A DNA stretch of 64,000 nt from Rapana venosa (lineage: Eukaryota > Mollusca > Gastropoda > Neogastropoda > Muricidae). Below are positions 21,063 to 33,510 of this stretch, in pieces. Position numbers and translations under genes: made by a program. The notes beneath the pieces were generated by a model. It was not told the DNA's origin, did not search any database, and was given only the letters and a program-made list of their open reading frames with translations. Within the stretch, counting starts at the first letter, position 1, and each line of letters begins with the position of its first letter. The stretch covers positions 46,581,374 through 46,645,373 of the forward strand of contig CM054158.1 of assembly GCA_028751875.1 (NCBI GenBank). The letters are read 5' to 3'.

Positions 21063-21266
21063 AAAAAAGGTTAATATCAAAGCACACCCTTTAAAGAGAC
21101 AATTTGTCATTGTTTGATTTTTTTTATTGTGTAGATCATTAATTTTGTTGTTGCCAAAATATGAAGAGAACTGTTCTTTTTTAAAAATCTTTGTTGTTGT
21201 GATTGTTGAGATTTAACAGACTTTTTTCCATGATGTTGATCTTTTCCCTCTGATACTGTTGAAACT

Positions 21267-21267
21267 G

Positions 21268-21320
<53 letters not shown>
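21267..21320. repeat. (GT)n microsatellite
   Basis: Pure GT run followed by GAGAGAGA. Confidence 0.95.
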
Positions 21321-21535
21321 TATTTGGTTTCTTTGTTGGGGAGATTGGTACGTAGATGCTCAAAATTTCACCCTCATTGTCATTGGGTGCATACTTTGTT
21401 AAAATTGTAGAGGGTAAACCTTGTTTCCCACATCCCTGTTTGTGCTCTGCTACTCTCTGGGAATGTGCATCAATGGTATTAACCAATATGTGCAGTTTTG
21501 TTATTCATTGTGTACATTGTAAACAAATTTTATTT

Positions 21536-21850
21536 TTTATTTTTATCTTTTATATCGAGGATAATGGAATGAGCACTTTTGTGCTTTTTTACATCCAGTC
21601 CCCGTGTGTATGCAGTTTTGTTTAATCCTGTCATCTGTTCCCACCGGCGCACAATGGCCTACTCTTACAAAAAGCGGAACAGGATTTAATGTGTGCAAAA
21701 TATGTTCTGCGTGCGTTCACACATGGGACCTCGGTTTATAGTCTCATCCGAAGGACTTTTGGGGAGAGTGATATCCCCTTGGATGGGAATCGAACCCGGG
21801 TCGTCAGATTGTGAGCACAATGTTCTAACCACTAGGCTATCCCGCCTCCC
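21536..21850 (-). mobile_element. SINE-A, near full length
   Basis: Complement: GGGAGGCGGGATAGCCTAGT head, B box GGTTCGATTCCC, core, and the tail ATCCTCGATATAAAAGATAA. Confidence 0.88.
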
Positions 21851-22050
21851 ATGTGCTGTCATTTGCTGCTTTTTATTTTATCTATTTTTTGGAGGGAGGG
21901 GGCAGGGGTTGCTTAAATTCTTCTGTACAAGAAATTTCAACTTCCTCTCCCTTTTTTTTCTTTGTTTCTCCATCTTTTTCATCCTCCCCCTTCCCTGTCC
22001 GCATTACTAATCCATTAATGAAGCAGACGACAGACTAGCCTCCTGAAAAG

Positions 22051-22327
22051 AGGACAGGATAGCCTGGTGGTTAGTGTTATGCGCTCGTGATCTGCTGACC
22101 CGAGTTTGATTCCCGTTCAAGAGGACTTTTCCTCTGGAGTTAACATCAGTGCCCACTCCACTCTCCCCAAAAGTCTTTTCAGATGAGACTCTAAACCGAG
22201 GTCCTGTGTGTGAATGCACGCAGAACATCTTGCGCACACGTAAAAACCTGCTTTTCAGAAGAGTAGGCCATTGTGTCTGATGGGAACGGATGACAAAATT
22301 GACGAAACTGCATACACACGGGGACTT
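22051..22327 (+). mobile_element. SINE-A, 3'-truncated
   Basis: GGACAGGATAGCCTGGTGGT to CATACACACGGGGAC. Confidence 0.85.
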
Positions 22328-22365
22328 TCGTGCCTGTGTGGGCCTGGCACTGTTGCTTTCCAGAA

Positions 22366-22977
22366 TAGTACACAGCACACAAATCCAGCATAATAATAAT
22401 AATAATGTATGGAATTTATATAGCGCTGAATCTTGTAAAGCAACAAATCAAAGCGCTCAGATGACATGATTTTTAAAAATTATTATTTATTTATTATTTT
22501 ATATTGAGGATTATGGAATAAGCACTCAGGTGGGTTTTTTTACATCCAGTCCCCATGTGTATGTGGTTTGTAAATTTTTGCCATCTGTTCCCACCGGCAC
22601 ACAATGGCCTACTCTTTCGAAAAGCGGAACAGGATTTAATGTGTGCGCAAGATGTTCTGCATGCGTTCGCACACGGGGCCTCGGTTTATAGTCTCATCCG
22701 AAGGACTTTGACATTCAGTTCGACTTTTTTGTCAAACTGGGAAGAAAGGGCGAGGCTGGGAATCAAACCCAGAACATCACGGTTTACTTGTTGGCAGGCG
22801 AACGTCTTAACCATCCTGCCACCTTCCTTCCCTCAGTCAAGGGTCCAGGTCTAGAGCTAAAATTAGACCCTTTCTTTTACCAAGTCCAACTGCGGTCATT
22901 TCTGCTATACTCAGCACCAGCTGGGATGGAATGAATGGCAGCTGAGAGTAGCTGAAAGTGGGGGAAACTGACAGCTT
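22366..22977 (+). mobile_element. repeat family K, split
   Basis: ACAGCACACAAATCCAGCAT, then family F and SINE-A' (22389-22833), then CAGTCAAGGGTCCAGG to GCACCAGCTGGGATGG. Other copies at 29232 and 43735 rebuild it. Confidence 0.65.
22470..22833 (-). mobile_element. SINE-A', full length
   Basis: Complement of the alternative-head type: GGAAGGTGGCAGGATGGTTA head, GGGAAGAAAGG complement, core TTATAGTCTCATCC, and the tail of AAATAATAAATAA type. Confidence 0.85.
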
Positions 22978-23683
22978 CTTCTTCTTCCTTTTTTGTCATG
23001 TTTCTCCCAAGGGAGGTTTGACATTGATGAGCCTTCTCCATCTCTCTCTGTTTTGAGCTTCCTCCTTATTTATGCCCCTTTCTCTAAGATCATCTGCAAT
23101 ACAGACAGCCCAGATCTTGTTAGGTCTTCCCTTTGGTCTCTTTCCATCCACTACGAAGTGCATTGCTCTTTTTATGATGTGGTGGTCTGCTTTCCGTTGA
23201 ATGTGCCCAAACCAGCGCAGTCTATTGCTACTAGCTACAGATTTCAGATCATCAACTTTGCACATTCTTCATATTCTTCATTTGTGATCCTGTCTTCCCA
23301 TTTGATCTTTGTCATGTAGCGTAGCATTCGGTTTTTACAGCTCTTTAACAAACGTTTGACGGTTTTTGTGAAAACCCACGTCTCCAAACCATACAGGAGA
23401 ACAGGTCTGATGCAGGCCTTATATATCAGGTAGCGTCTCTCCAGTGGGATTTTCTGATTTCCGAGCAGACTTGCCAATTCTTTCCATTTTTTCCAAGCGC
23501 TCGCAATCCTGGTTCTGACAGCTAACTCAGATTTTGCTTCGCAGCTCATCATCTCTCCCAGGTAGCAGAATTTGTCTACCTCTTCTATCTTCCCTTGTTC
23601 AAATTCTAGCTCCTCCTTTCCTGCATCGGTATTGTCTTCACCCTTCTTATTCATACAACTGGGGCAGACAAATACTCCGACCT
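22978..23683 (-). mobile_element. LINE-GAA, 5'-truncated, frame-broken
   Basis: Two ORF pieces join across a frameshift near 23255: [16 protein letters not shown], [25 protein letters not shown], then LRWFGHIQRKADHH, KGRPNKIWAV and NVKPPLGET. 3' end CTTCTTCTT complement, that is (GAA)n. Confidence 0.88.
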
Positions 23684-23973
23684 CCTGTGTGTCCTATTTT
23701 TAGGGTGGCCTGAGGAGCTCAAGTGGATTGACTTATGACCACAGTCCCTAAATCGGAAATATTTCCGCTGGGACTGTAATATAATTTTCAGCTCATCAAC
23801 TCTGCTTTAGGTGCCAAAGTCTTCATAAAAAATCAGAAAAATTAAGTTACATAGCAATAAATGGTCCATCGTGTTGATTTTAAAATGTTTTAAATTTTGC
23901 ACGGTGTCTTTTAGATGTTTGGGGCTTTCAGTGTAAGAATTTTAGCCTTTTTATATAGTAATAATGATGATGA

Positions 23974-24226
23974 TGTGGTCGGAGCACTCGCTTTCCCCCA
24001 GCCAAGTTAAGCAGCGTCGAGCGTGGTTACCAGTTGGATGGGTGACCGTTTGCGCACCTTGGCTTCAGTACAGTTCCCCCAGTTCACCCAGCTGTAAATG
24101 GGTACCTGCCCTCTTTAGGGTCAGGGAAGGTAAAGCAGCGAGGGAGAGGAGGTGGGCGCCGCCCTCAATATGCTGGCTCCCCTATGACCTTATAGGTTAT
24201 GGGACTCCTTTACCTTTTACCTTTAA
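23974..24226 (+). mobile_element. SINE-B, slightly 5'-truncated
   Basis: GTGGTCGGAGCACTCGCTTT, TTAAGCAGCGTCGAGCG, TTGGATGGGTGACCG, and ACTCCTTTACCTTTTACC. Confidence 0.88.
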
Positions 24227-24400
24227 TGATGATGATGATGACAATGAAGATGATGATAATAATAATGATGATGATAATGAAGATGATGATGATAATGATG
24301 ATGATACTACTACTACTACTATAATGATAATAATAATAATGATAATAATTATATATGGAATGTCTAGTGTGCTGAATCTTGCCAAGCACAAATCAAAACG
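24225..24400. repeat. (GAT)n/(AAT)n microsatellite with family F
   Basis: GATGATGAT, ACTACTACT and AATAATAAT runs, then the complement of a family-F end. Confidence 0.85.
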
Positions 24401-24812
24401 CTTGCACTCCAGTCATTCACTGTTTTCACAGTGTATCTTTGAAGGTACCTGATTTTCAGAATTAATGTTTTATATTGTTTATATATGACCAAGTGCATTA
24501 TCATAGTTTGAGAATTATACCTTATTCTATTTTGTGTACCTTTTACAATGTTCGTTGTTACGGTTTGAGAATTATAATTATCTTATACCGTTATGTCAAT
24601 ATTTTACTATGGTTATGGTTTGAAAATAATCTTTTTATACTGTTTTGTTCACATTTCACTTTCTTTATTGTTAGGGCTTGAGAATGATCATTTATAAGGT
24701 TTATATTTTTAAAATATGGTGATTCTATTTTTGTCCTCTGCTGGAATGTATCGTGCCAGGGACATTAATTTTCTGGGTCATTTTGTTTATAAATACATGT
24801 TAGCATGCAGAC

Positions 24813-25016
24813 ATCCCCTGTGGGGATGCCAGGGGCCTTGTCAGTATAAACTGCATCCCCACCTTCTGGAAATTCTGCGCTAGGAATTCCCTCTTTTCTA
24901 TCCATCTCTTCGTTTCTGGTTTTCTTCCTGTCACCTCACTTCTCCTGCCTTTTTTTCCCCCCAGAAAGATTAAAAGATAACAACTCTCTCCCATGCCATA
25001 GTCGGACGCATTGGTC
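24813..25016 (+). mobile_element. repeat family E, partial
   Basis: CCCCTGTGGGGATGCCAGGG, GTCAGTATAAACTGCATCC, and AACTCTCTCCCATGCC. No (GAA)n tail. Confidence 0.7.
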
Positions 25017-25070
25017 CAAAGAAGTCAAAGTTTTAAAGTTATGTGTATCCGGTTTTTATTTGTTTTAACA

Positions 25071-25140
25071 TGCCTGAAGTCAGAATGTGGCTACCTTCAT
25101 GGTGGGTAAGAACTGGTCTCACCATTGGTGAACCTCGGAG
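25071..25140 (+). mobile_element. SINE-C 3' end
   Basis: CTGAAGTCAGAATGTGGCTA to GGTGAACCTCGGAGG. Confidence 0.7.
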
Positions 25141-25159
25141 GTAGTAATATAAATTTTAA

Positions 25160-25513
25160 TTAAAATTTTTTATTTTATTCTTTTATATCGAGGATAATGG
25201 AATAAGCACTTATGTTCTTTTTTTACATCCTGTCCCCGAGTGTATGCGGTTTTGTAAATTCTGTCATCTGTCATCCACCGGTACACGATGGCCTACTCTT
25301 AAGAAAAGCAGAACAGGATTTAACACGTGCAAGATTTCTGCGTGCGTTCGCACACGGGGACCTCGGTTTTGTCTCATCCGAAGGACTTTTGGGAAGAGCG
25401 GAGTCTGCACTGATGTTAACTCCAGGGGAAAGTATCCCCTTGAACGGGAATTGAACCCAGGTTGTCAGATTGCGTGTACAATGTTCTGACCACTAGGCTA
25501 TCCCGTCCCCCCT
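25160..25513 (-). mobile_element. SINE-A, full length
   Basis: Complement: GGACGGGATAGCCTAGTGGT head, B box GGTTCAATTCCCG, and the tail ATATAAAAGAATAAAATAA. Confidence 0.88.
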
Positions 25514-25565
25514 ACGGAATTTATATAGCGCTGTATCTTGTAAAAAAAATCAAATCTAAGCGCTT

Positions 25566-26755
25566 GATGGAGGTCTCGCCAAGGAATGAAAAAAAAATGT
25601 TACAGCGCTCCTCAATTAAACATTTTTTTTAACCAAACCTCATAAATTTTTTTTTTTCAGAATCTTCCAGATAAAATGTCTTCAAAAGCCTTTTGCATAG
25701 CAGTGGGGTTTTTGTGTGTGTGTTTTTTTTCTCTGTGGTTATTTTCTCTCTCTCTCTCTCTCATAGCATTTCACTTATAATAGCCCGTGTAAATATGCTT
25801 TTTAACAATTGTGTGATGATTGCATAATAATATTGTTTTTCATTCATTTCAAAATTGAATTTTCGTATCATGTATCTCTAGTTTCAGTCAATACTAGATT
25901 TTCTTGCTACTGTGATAAAATTTGGGCTATTTTTCTGTGAGTAACCACAATGCAAAAGCAGCGCTACCCATTATTTATTATTATTTTCTTTATTTCCTGT
26001 CTGATGTGTTTGCTTCTTTATGAGAGTGGAGGTGGGGTTTTTTTTCTCCTGTATACTGAATTTTGCCAGGACAATCTGTTGCGTTTCATGCTGTGAAGTT
26101 TTTTGCATTGTCATTTATGTCTCATTCAAAGACATCATTCAAGGTTCGTCAGTTGGATTGGTGTCAAAGTGGGGCAAGGTTATTGGTGGTTAGTAGTTTC
26201 TGGTTATAAATGCTGGGGGTGACATTACTTAGACACTGATAATGTTCATTTTATTGCAGGGACAGTTTGTTGTTACATTCTAATTTATTTTATTAAGAGA
26301 ATTGAGGGAGCAGTTGTAAATGTGGAAGCACATGTTGAGTAATGATGTTATTGGATATCTGATGTTTACTGTAACAGAATTGTCGGCTGAATGTTAGAAT
26401 GTATGTTTTTGATTCATGATGTGTCGTCATGCTCTTTATTTCGTTTTGACATAGCCAGTATAGTGTAGTATACGTCTAACCTTAGAGTGTCGTGGCGCAA
26501 TGGGGGGGGGAAGGATAACCATGGTCGCACGCAAAAAAACCTAATTGTATCACTTTAAGTCAGGGAGATTTCTCTGCATGAATTTCAGGCAGCTGTCCCT
26601 GTGGAATGTTGAATAGGCTGTCCAGCCTTTTTCTCTTTGCCTGTCTTGCATAGTCTTCATGAGGGCCTTATCTCGGTTTCGTAGCACATGACCTGCGTAT
26701 CTGAATTTCTGTTCAAGTCAAGTCAAAAACACTTTAATCATCCCATGAAGGGCAA
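25566..26755. other. non-coding stretch
   Basis: AT-rich and mostly unique. It contains a decayed SINE-D end at about 26545-26610 (ACTTTAAGTCAGGGAGATTT). No gene supported. Confidence 0.5.
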
Positions 26756-26759
26756 TCAC

Positions 26760-27035
26760 AAAGACCAGTATATGTTGGTTCGGTCTATTCACGTTAGAAG
26801 TTTTCTTCTTGTGCTTTAGCAAAAATGGTAGGGGGCATTTAAACTGTACGATCATCATTTGCTTGAGTGTCGTTTATCGCAAGAAGCAAAGACCAGTATA
26901 TGTTGGTTCGGTCTATTCACGTTAGAAGTTTTCTTCTTGTGCTTTAGCAAAAATGGTAGGGGGGCATTTAAACTGTATAGTCATCATTTGCTTCAGTGTC
27001 GTTTATCGCAAGAAGCGCAAGAGCAGTATATCTAC
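26760..27035. repeat. tandem duplication, about 128-base unit
   Basis: ACCAGTATATGTTGGTTCGG to CGTTTATCGCAAGAAGC occurs twice, with a third partial start at 27010. Confidence 0.85.
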
Positions 27036-27344
27036 CCGTTCCTCAGCTTGTTCTTTTCTCTGTGCAAATGACTGGGAGGCGCATTTGACTGTGCCCATTC
27101 GCGTGGCTGTCGCTTTATGGCAAGTAACCAATATTCAGGTCGTCTGCATTCACGCTTTAGCTGCTTTTTCTTGTGCTGTTGACAAAATTGGGAATTACTC
27201 GGGTTGTTCATTGCCAGTTCGTTCTCCATGGTGAGCTGAGTCTGGCTGCCTTCTTCTTTTGCCTTGTTTTTCTTCCTTGCAAGAGTAGGTGGCATTACAC
27301 TGACCAGTTTGTTCGTGTGTTTTCCTTAGTGACAGTCTGTCGAC

Positions 27345-27690
27345 AATTCTTCTTTCTTCAATGAACGCTCAACAGCAACTATTGTTGCTGTCATATGAGC
27401 AAAGTGCGTTGCCTGCCGTTAAGCGCCTGACAAGTCAAGCCCTCTACATGCACTTGCGGGTGGGAAAGAATCATCTTAAAGTTTTCTGAGGGAAAAAATA
27501 GAGCAGACAGATGAATAGAGAGCAGTAAAATATGTGCTAAGAAAAGATGGCTGACAGGATAAACTAAGGAACAAGGCAGGTAAACAAAGAGAATGATAGA
27601 AAAGATGGGATTCCTACGTCACAGACTATTTTCCAGAAGTGGGGGGTGATTATTAATACCAACAGGCCCCCGGCATCCCCACGAGGGAAC
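27345..27690 (-). mobile_element. repeat family E, full length
   Basis: TTCTTCTTTCTTCAATGAAC, GTTAAGCGCCTGACAAGTCA, and GGCATCCCCACGAGGG. Confidence 0.78.
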
Positions 27691-28490
27691 ACACAGTCTG
27701 TAACAGTGGCACTGCCTCTCAGGGAGCCACACAGATGGCGCGGTATGCTCTGTTCACACAAGACTGTTGTATAGCATCCACACAGACTCCATCATGAACA
27801 TAGCAGCCAGATTCCTTATATACCTGACTCACTGGCCGTCCTTTATTTCAAGTTCAAGGTAAAACAGCGTGTACGTGTTCTCCGTCATCGCTCCACGCGG
27901 AAACAACACAGAATGAAGGATCTACAATATTTTGCATTATCTTTAGGATACTTCCTTAACGCCACATCCGTCCATTACACACATTCGCGCGTGCACACGC
28001 ACACACACACATAGGCATGTATGTATACATGTATACCACCAGCACAAATGCATAACAGAATAGAATACACAAGTATTTTCTTCTTGTTTTTTCCCTTTTA
28101 AAGACTGGAAGATGAATGAGGTGTAGAATATAACAATTGTACATATATTTATATTTGTAGATATATATATATATACATATATCATAATACCGTATGAATC
28201 AACACCGTCAACACAAGTACATCTTCAAGACAAAATTTTTTCCTCCAGTTTTCGACCGCACAATAAAGCGCGTTCACACATCATTAGCATGCCCTCTTTC
28301 TCGTAACATAACGATTGATTCCTGACATATGTACAGTAATTTTTCAGTTCCTCTTCCTCCTTTGAAACCCTCCTCCCCCCCAAAAAAAACCTAAAAAACA
28401 AACACCAAGAACAACAATCTCAAAACAAAAGCAAAAAAGTGTGATAATAACAGCGAAACATAAAACCCCACACATTATCCAAATTCATGG
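27691..28490. other. non-coding stretch
   Basis: AT-rich; a short (AC)n at 27990-28010 and (AT)n at 28155. No gene supported. Confidence 0.5.
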
Positions 28491-28496
28491 AACCAG

Positions 28497-28770
28497 CCAT
28501 CGTGGCCGAGCGGTTTGCGCAGCTAGATCAGTCAGCTAAAAGGACTGGGTTCAAATCCCAACCGCATAATCTTTAATGCAGGTAAAAAGCCTCAGGGAGC
28601 ATGTACCCGTTATTCTGTATCGCCCATACCACAACCCACCATCCACAAAAGATAGATGGGATGTTAATGCACATACAAATGTCAGAGGTGTGAATTTCAT
28701 CATAATGAGGATGACTCGAACCTCGACTCTTCAGATTCCGAGTCCAGTGCTCTAAGTTAACCAACTGAGC
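28497..28770 (+). mobile_element. tRNA-related element (family J)
   Basis: Left end: GTGGCCGAGCGGTTTGCGCA with B box GGGTTCAAATCCC. Right end on the - strand: GCTCAGTTGGTTAACTTAGA with GGTTCGAGTC. Two head-like ends face each other. Single copy here. Confidence 0.5.
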
Positions 28771-28846
28771 TTCAGCGTGCTATTGGAACAGTACATACTA
28801 CATGTCAGACGACAGTGATCACAATTGTCAGTTTGGGGTCTGTAAA

Positions 28847-29137
28847 AGGTTAAGGTGTCCCATAACCTATGTGGTCATAGGGGAGCAAGGCATCAGAGAC
28901 CTCAACTTCTTAAGGGGCCAGCATATTGAGGGCGGCGCCATTCTCCTCTCCCTCACTGTTTTACCTTCGCTGACCCTAAAGAGGGCAGGTACCCATTTAC
29001 AGCTGGGTGAACTGGGGGACTGTACTGAAGCCAAGGCGGGCAAACGGTCACCCATCCAAGTGGTAACCACGCTTGACGCTGCTTAACCTTAGCTGGGGGA
29101 AAGCGAGCGCTCTGACCACTGACCTATCCTGTCCCCA
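28847..29137 (-). mobile_element. SINE-B, full length
   Basis: Complement: GGGGACAGGATAGGTCAGTG head, 5S block TTAAGCAGCGTCAAGCG, TTGGATGGGTGACCG, and an end of CCTTAACC type. Confidence 0.88.
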
Positions 29138-29231
29138 CTGGGGCCTGTACTTTACTTAAATGGCTGTGTGCCATGTAGCACCAAAATAACCCCAACAAAA
29201 ATTTTAAAAGCCCAAACCCTAAAGCAAGAAC

Positions 29232-29440
29232 AGCTTACAGTGCGCAAATCCAGCATAACTCAGTCAAGGGTCCAGTGCTGAAATTAGCGTGCCCCTTCCC
29301 TTTTTTACCAAGTCGCAAGTGCGGCCAGTTTCCGCAAAAAATAGCACTAGCTGGGATGGGATGGGATGGAGTGGAGCAGCTGAGCTGAGCTGAAAGTGGT
29401 AGGGGAAAAACTGACAGCTGTGATAGCAAAATGTAAAAAC
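29232..29440 (+). mobile_element. repeat family K
   Basis: GCGCAAATCCAGCATAACTC, AGTCAAGGGTCCAGTGC, AGCTGGGATGGGATGG, and AAACTGACAGCTGTGA. Confidence 0.65.
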
Positions 29441-30655
29441 AGTAACCACAAATGGATAAGATCAAAATGAAATACTCCTCCCCCACCCCCCGGATAAAAA
29501 AATCGAACAAGAAAAACAAACAAAAAAACACAACAAAATCTTAAACCACCCACAAAGAAAATGAAATAAAAATAAAACATTCCAAAACAACGATGAAATA
29601 TCAAAAACAATGATAACAAATGAAAATCTTAAGTATACAAAGATAACCAAAAAACATGACGACGGAAAATTCAAGTCATGGATACAGGGACATAACTCGC
29701 CTCCTTCCTGCCCCCCCCCTCCCCCACCCCCACACATTAATTTGTTCGAAGAATGAAAGAACCTTCATGCATACATGCAATGTTTACCTTATTTACAAGT
29801 CAAAGTCTTTGTTTCTCTCTCTCTCTCTCTCTCATCTCTCTCTCCTTCTCTCACTATCATATCTCTCTCTCTGCACCCCTACCCTCTCTCTCAATCTCAC
29901 ACCCCTTCTCTCTCCCTCCCCCCCCTCCCCAACCTCTCTCTTCTTCCTTTAGCAGTAACATACTTGCTCTCCCCTCCTTTCACAATACAGCATAAAGCAA
30001 AAAGAAATATCCCCCTCCCCAAATACCCACCTCCCTTCCCCCCTCCCCCCAAAACCCATCAACCTCAAAAACCAACAAAACAAAAACAAACCCCACTGCA
30101 ATAAACATAACACATAGTTCAAATCTTGCTCACAGTTTGACCCAAAAATAAACAGTTGCTCTTTTTAAAAAAAACAAACCCAAACAACAACAAAAAAATA
30201 AGTGCCTATGACCCAACATAAATTTCAGGATAATTCATTACTTGCACATAAAGATGTCACCCTGTAAAACCTCGATTTATGCAAACAACGACCCGAGCAA
30301 AAACTGTGTGCAACAATTTGTGCATACCTGTCATTACACTTGTGGTGGTGGGGGGGGATGTTTTTTTGATTATCATAAAAAGAAATGCCATGTATAGTTT
30401 ACTTTTCATATGATACGTATTTTAATTCCCCCACAAAATCACAGTATTATTGACGATAATAATTAAAGAGTTCACGTTGATATTACTACAAGACGCCCAC
30501 ATGCGCTAATCTTTGTTAAACGCTCACATCTAAAAACTTTACAGGCATGTCAACTGCCTCATCAGAAAGACAAACTATGTTGCTCTTTTAACATGCGTGT
30601 CCACAAAACACCACGAATGAAGGTTGTTTTTTTCTTATTTAGAGGGAATATATGT
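29441..30655. other. low-complexity non-coding stretch
   Basis: A-rich, then a (CT)n tract at 29814-29945 and C-rich runs. No gene supported. The segment 30260-30330 vaguely resembles a mariner/pogo end but has no partner I could find. Confidence 0.5.
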
Positions 30656-30659
30656 TTCT

Positions 30660-31010
30660 TCGTCTTTGTCAAAAGCTCAGCCAGCAACTATTGTTGTCTG
30701 TCTTGTGAGTGAAAACGCGTTGCGCTGCCGTTAAGCACCTGACAAGTCAAGGCCCAGCCCATCCAACTTTGGCTTGGGAAAGAATCGTTATCTTTTTTTA
30801 AAAAAGTCTTTCTGGGGGAAAAAAAGGGGGCAGGAGAGTGGATTAAGACGGTAGAAAATAGACAAGAAGGAGGGTGACAGGAAGAAAAGGAACAAGGCAG
30901 AAACAAAGAGAGGGATAGAAAAGAGGGAACTCTTAGCAGAAGTGGGGGGCGGGGGGGCGTTGTTGCTATTTATACTGACAGGTTCCCGGTATCCCCATAG
31001 GGGACATACT
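30660..31010 (-). mobile_element. repeat family E, full length
   Basis: CTTCGTCTTTGTCAAAAGCT, GTTGCGCTGCCGTTAAGCAC, and GGTATCCCCATAGGGG. Confidence 0.78.
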
Positions 31011-31855
31011 TATTTCAGAAGCTGCCAAATTTTTATAAAAAAAAACCTTTAAAAAAAAAAGGTAAAGATTTTGTCCATTTTAAACATGACATACATTAAA
31101 TTCATCCGTTTTTGTGTTTTTTGAAAAATAAAAACCCTTTCGTGCTGAATCGGTGGGGAAAAAAACTTAGTAAATTCATGGTTGTGTAGATGCGGGGAAA
31201 AATCTCGCAGCGAACAAGTCTGTGTAAGCAAAGTTGTGATTGAATTTAAACATAGACATCGGTAAAAATTTCTTTTGCCATCCCTGATGAGGCCTCAGCA
31301 ACAAACACCATCACACACAAAAAAACCCAACAACAAAAACTCTCTTTGATTCCTTTTCTATGTACAGGTATCAGATTATGTTTTTTGTAAACCCACAAAA
31401 CAACAAAAAGAAAGGCCAGACATCAGTTTGCCAAGGTTCTTATTAATATTAGTAGTTTCTAAAACTTTGATTTTTGTTCGAATTAAGATTTTGTCAATAT
31501 GTCCTGAGGAGTGACATAAAAAATAAGACCCCCCCCCCCAAAAAAAAAATCCAAAAACAAAACCTTAATCCACCTTTGGAAGACACCACAAACATGTCCA
31601 GCAGAGTGTGTCACACCATAGCAATTCGTTCACCCCCCCACAAGCACGTTCTCCAACCAGAATATAAAAATACTACCCACCAATACAAAACTGCAAAAAA
31701 AACCAACCAAATAATAAGAGAAAAACCTTACCTATCAATAAAATATAACCCCCCCCACCCCCCAAAAAAAAAATTTTGACCAAAAAATCCAACATAAAAA
31801 TCATACCTTCCAACACAAAAAGTAAAATCTTGCCGACTAAAGTAACGGGTAGAAT
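31011..31855. other. A-rich non-coding stretch
   Basis: Poly-A and poly-C runs, nothing recognised. Confidence 0.5.
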
Positions 31856-31859
31856 TACC

Positions 31860-32170
31860 TGCCTACATCCCTGAAGTCAGAATGCGGCTACCTTGATGGC
31901 AGTTAAAAACAGTCAGGTACACAAATATCTCACCATTGTGAACCTCGGATGAGACTATAAACCGAGGCCCAGTGTTCGAACGCATGCAGAACATCTTGCG
32001 CACATGTTAAATCCTGTTCCGCTTTTCGGAAGAGTAGGTCATTGTGTGCCGGTGGAAACGGATGACAAACTTTACAAAACCACATACACACGGGGACTGG
32101 ATGTAAAAAAGCACACGAGTGCTTATTCCATTATCCTTGATATAAAAGAATAAATAGAATAAAAATTAAA
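31860..32170 (+). mobile_element. SINE-C end fused to SINE-A core and tail
   Basis: CTGAAGTCAGAATGCGGCTA to GTGAACCTCGGA, joined directly to TGAGACTATAAACCGAGG and on to AAGAATAAATAGAATAAA. The join falls at the shared CGGA. Confidence 0.75.
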
Positions 32171-32199
32171 AATAACCTCAGAGGAACTGAGGAACAAAA

Positions 32200-32790
32200 A
32201 AAGACCAAAACAAAAAAATCCCTACCAGCATGAATATGTAAAATTTTTACATGTCTACCAGTACAAGTATACATTAAAAAAAAAAATGCTCATCCACATC
32301 ATAATAAAAAATCTTGCCAGGCAAACGCTATACATAGGCAAAATTCTTACCTGACAATGCAAAAATCTATCTACCAAAAACAACACATAAAAAAATCTTG
32401 CTTGCAAACTTAACGTCTTACTATCAACATATGTAAATATCTTACATAACAGCAATTATGTAAAGTGTAACTTACCGAAACAAAACATGTAAAACATCTT
32501 GTCTACCAATATATAACGTGCAGTCAGCATAATATGTAAAAAACTTAAACTACCAATACGTAAAGATCTAACTTACCAAGATAACATGTAAAAATCCATC
32601 TTACAAAAGTGTAAAAACTTTACCTACAAAATTTTTTTTTTTTATAAATTCAGTAAAAAAACCCCTTCCACTCAAACACACCACTAGGTGTACCTACCAA
32701 ATAAGAACACAAAAACTTACCCACAAAAATCTGTAAAAAAATCTTACTAACCAACATAATATGCAAAAACAACAACAAAAATCAACCAGA
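32200..32790. repeat. degenerate A-rich minisatellite
   Basis: Loose repeats around ATGTAAAAATCTTACCTACC, unit about 30 bases. Confidence 0.65.
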
Positions 32791-33204
32791 TAAAATGCAT
32801 AATTCTCTGCATATAACAGCACACACCAACACACATACTTCACCCACCTGCAGCAAGCAATCATTTTCTCTAGCCACAATCAACTCGGTTTGCTACACTT
32901 CCCTAAGGGCACACTGCATTTTTCCTTCGCCAATTTGACTTCTCCTCTCTGAACTCCTTGAGGAGTCCTTGGGGGGCACTGCACTGAAGTTTTTCAGGCA
33001 GTGTGTGGTGGGTGAGTGATGCTGGTAAGATTAAGCACGAGAAACGTGTTGGGTAACGTGACGTATTGTTATTGTGAATAGCAGCAATAATGTTACTGGT
33101 TTGCTTTATAAAACATCTGGCACAACGTTGTTTTTTGTCCTACAATTCGAAAGATGGAGGGTTGCGGAAATCTCTGTAGTTATTACTAAATATGTGTACA
33201 ATAT

Positions 33205-33510
33205 GCTGCTCTGCACTGCACTACACTGCACTGCACAGCACAGCACTGCACTACACTACACCAAACCACACTACGCTACACTGCACTACACTACACTACA
33301 CCAAACCACACTACGCTACACTGCACTACACTACACTACACCAAACCACACTACACTGCACCACACCACTCCACTCCACCACACTACTCTTAACTACACC
33401 ACACTACACTACACCACACTACACAACACTACACTACACTACACCACACTACACTACACCACACTACACTATACCACACAAAACCACACCAAACCACACT
33501 ACACCACACC
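33205..33510. repeat. (ACTAC/ACCAC)n pentanucleotide array
   Basis: Short-period array with TACACTACACCACAC-type units; a higher-order unit of about 46 bases appears at 33255-33350. The Tyr-Thr-rich ORFs are artefacts. Confidence 0.92.

Noticed and set aside
22993..23319. + strand [22 protein letters not shown] (also 8343, 62654)
   Set aside because: It is the antisense of the LINE-GAA 3' end, open by chance in every copy.
30240..31230. Mariner/pogo-like ends
   Set aside because: CCTCGATTTATGC looks similar to one end, but I found no TA duplication or matching inverted end.
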